This document shows positions 7,120 to 8,002 of a stretch of 8,002 nt of DNA, piece by piece (positions within the stretch are counted from its first letter, which is position 1; every line of letters starts with the position of its first letter). Made by a program: the position numbers and the translations under genes. Below the pieces are notes generated by a model. It had not been told where the DNA came from, made no database searches, and saw only the letters and a program-made list of their open reading frames with translations. This stretch comes from CALMEE01 sp041748315 (GTDB lineage Bacteria > Planctomycetota > Planctomycetia > Pirellulales > Pirellulaceae). The DNA lies in contig JBGTDM010000191.1 in NCBI GenBank assembly GCA_041748315.1, forward strand, positions 1 to 8,002, in the 5' to 3' direction.

Positions 7120-7144
7120 GCCCGCTTTGTTCCGCTAAACGGGC
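7120..7144. terminator. GC-rich stem-loop downstream of the channel gene, uncertain terminator
   Basis: GCCCG (7120-7124) pairs with CGGGC (7140-7144), and after one bulged C, TTT (7126-7128) pairs with AAA (7137-7139), leaving an 8-nt loop. CGCA (7111-7114) and TGCG (7145-7148) could add an outer stem. It lies about 95 bp after the channel stop. No T run follows on the plus strand, so intrinsic termination is doubtful. Confidence 0.3.
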
Positions 7145-7262
7145 TGCGAACCGTCGGTGCCGGATGCAAATCGACTACCAAGTGCGTTTTTGACGCAATA
7201 CCAAATGGTGATATTCTTCAAAATTCGTCCAAAAAATACCGTGGGAATCACGCCGGGTGAGA

Positions 7263-7292
7263 TTGCAAAAACCTGTTGGATAAAGCTATAAT
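7263..7292 (+). promoter_or_regulatory. Sigma-70-like promoter, probably for the desaturase gene
   Basis: TTGCAA (7263-7268) and a perfect TATAAT (7287-7292) are separated by 18 bp. Transcription would begin near 7299, leaving a leader of roughly 280 nt before the desaturase ATG, which is unusually long. A weaker alternative closer to the gene is TTGAAA at 7505-7510 with TATTTT at 7526-7531, but that spacing is only 15 bp. Confidence 0.5.
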
Positions 7293-7436
7293 CTCGCGGT
7301 TTGCCAGGTGGGATCAGTTGGATTGCGGTACCAGTTGGCTTTTATTTGCGTAATTGCCGGAATTCCTCCCAGAAGTCCGTTTTTTGGGTCCGTTTAATAC
7401 GACGAACCGAAGCTGCGCAAATGAAGCTGTCGCAAT

Positions 7437-7465
7437 CGGGCTCATTTTTAACTTTGAGCCTCCCG
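7437..7465 (+). promoter_or_regulatory. Stem-loop in the presumed desaturase leader
   Basis: GGCTCA (7439-7444) pairs perfectly with TGAGCC (7455-7460) around a 10-nt loop. Alternatively CGGG-CTCA (7437-7444) pairs with TGAG (7455-7458) and CCCG (7462-7465) with CCT bulged out. No T run follows, so it is not a standard terminator. Two competing pairings in a leader are compatible with a regulatory RNA element, though I recognise no known riboswitch or thermometer class. Confidence 0.35.
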
Positions 7466-7527
7466 CCAATCTCGGTCGGATATTTTCACTCGATGATTGC
7501 TCTGTTGAAAGAGTTCCGAGGGCTTTA

Positions 7528-7554
7528 TTTTTGATTCTCAGTTTTTGATTCTCA
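7528..7554. repeat. Two tandem copies of TTTTTGATTCTCA
   Basis: Identical 13-bp copies at 7528-7540 and 7542-7554, separated by one G (14-bp period). They end 22 bp before the desaturase start codon and 12 bp before its Shine-Dalgarno. This may be a recent slippage duplication or a paired binding site. Confidence 0.85.
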
Positions 7555-7566
7555 ACAACTCTGTAT

Positions 7567-7571
7567 AGAGG
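7567..7571 (+). promoter_or_regulatory. Ribosome binding site of the desaturase gene
   Basis: AGAGG lies 5 bp before the ATG at 7577. It supports this start over the next in-frame ATG (Met70), which lies inside the second membrane segment. Confidence 0.6.
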
Positions 7572-7576
7572 TTTAA

Positions 7577-8002
7577 ATGAATAAACTTGACGTTTGCGTA
7601 ATCTCGAAGGACCGACGCAAAGAATTGTTGATCGAGTCGCGAAAGTACGCTCAAGAGAGCACCATTCGAAGTTGGTGGGTACTCATCAGCACAGGATTGC
7701 TATTTTCTGGTTTGATCGCCATCGCTGCGATTAACATTTTTCCCTGGTATGTTCGGCTGATTGCTGGAATTTTCGTCGGACTAATGAACGTGCGATTGTT
7801 CATCATTTATCATGATTACCAACATGGGGCGATTTTGAGGAATTCGAAATTGGCCAAGTTCATAATGTACACTTATGGTTATTTTTCACTCAATCCACCG
7901 AGTGTATGGAAGCATTCCCACGATCACCATCATCAACACAACTCTAAGCTTCCCGCGACCAACATCGGATCGTTTCCGTTATTAACGGTCGAATCGTATC
8001 GA
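7577..8002 (+). CDS. Membrane fatty acid desaturase, N-terminal 142 residues (3' end outside window)
   Basis: Open from ATG 7577 to the last base of the window with no stop, exactly 142 codons. The gene is therefore cut by the right edge. Membrane fatty acid desaturases use a di-iron centre held by three histidine boxes to insert a double bond into acyl chains, with oxygen and an electron donor. Two boxes are visible: His-Asp-Tyr-Gln-His at 79-83 (HxxxH) and His-Asp-His-His-His at 115-119 within a His-rich run starting at His113, followed by Asn-Ser-Lys-Leu and Gly-Ser-Phe-Pro, as in acyl-lipid desaturases. Two hydrophobic segments (about 33-55 and 58-78) precede box 1. The third box must lie downstream. 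Regiospecificity cannot be read from this part. A Shine-Dalgarno 5 bp upstream supports the start. The related carotenoid ketolase/hydroxylase families share His boxes, but the second box context favours a desaturase. Confidence 0.9.
   Translation, partial: MNKLDVCVISKDRRKELLIESRKYAQESTIRSWWVLISTGLLFSGLIAIAAINIFPWYVRLIAGIFVGLMNVRLFIIYHDYQHGAILRNSKLAKFIMYTYGYFSLNPPSVWKHSHDHHHQHNSKLPATNIGSFPLLTVESYR

Larger units (their letters stand above)
7028..7576. other. Intergenic gap of 549 bp between the channel and desaturase genes
   Basis: No convincing gene. Plus-strand frames at 7057-7260, 7301-7534 and 7354-7548 (the last two overlapping in different frames) encode unremarkable peptides and lack ribosome binding sites. 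The first half holds a GC-rich stem-loop (7120-7144). The second half holds a promoter-like sequence (7263-7292), a stem-loop (7437-7465) and a tandem repeat (7528-7554), all oriented to serve the desaturase gene. Confidence 0.55.

Noticed and set aside
7301..7548. Two overlapping plus-strand frames (77 and 64 codons) before the desaturase gene, considered as leader peptides
   Set aside because: They occupy different frames of the same DNA, have no Shine-Dalgarno, and show no signal peptide or regulatory codon run.

Overview
The window looks like an ordinary chromosomal stretch of a Planctomycetota bacterium, probably from the Pirellula/Rhodopirellula side of the phylum. This is inferred from protein style and not from any marker: loosely spaced genes separated by 360-550 bp gaps, frequent TTG starts, and a secreted or enzymatic repertoire typical of that group. 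All recognised genes lie on the plus strand. I see no mobile element, CRISPR array, tRNA or rRNA.

Layout: (1) The 3' part of a large protein of unknown function, cut by the left edge (1-1233). (2) A 361-bp gap ending in a perfect 18-bp palindrome and a promoter-like sequence. (3) A small membrane-anchored helix-hairpin-helix protein of the ComEA type (1595-2080), followed after 28 bp by (4) a complete, canonical UvrB, the damage-verification helicase of nucleotide excision repair (2109-4190), with a stem-loop over its stop codon. (5) A 548-bp gap with several small repeats. (6) A 762-residue MscS-type mechanosensitive channel with a signal peptide and a long periplasmic coiled-coil region (4739-7027). 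(7) A 549-bp gap containing a good sigma-70-like promoter and a long possible leader. (8) The first 142 codons of a membrane fatty acid desaturase, cut by the right edge (7577-8002).

The ComEA-like gene and uvrB are the only close pair and may be one transcription unit, possibly under the palindrome upstream. Both products handle DNA, one at the membrane and one in the cytoplasm. The channel and the desaturase are both envelope genes (turgor release and membrane lipid unsaturation), but the long gap between them argues for separate transcription. I did not find a convincing undescribed multi-gene system. The most checkable leads are the palindrome upstream of comEA-like/uvrB, the comEA-like/uvrB pairing itself, the compact channel architecture, and the desaturase leader.
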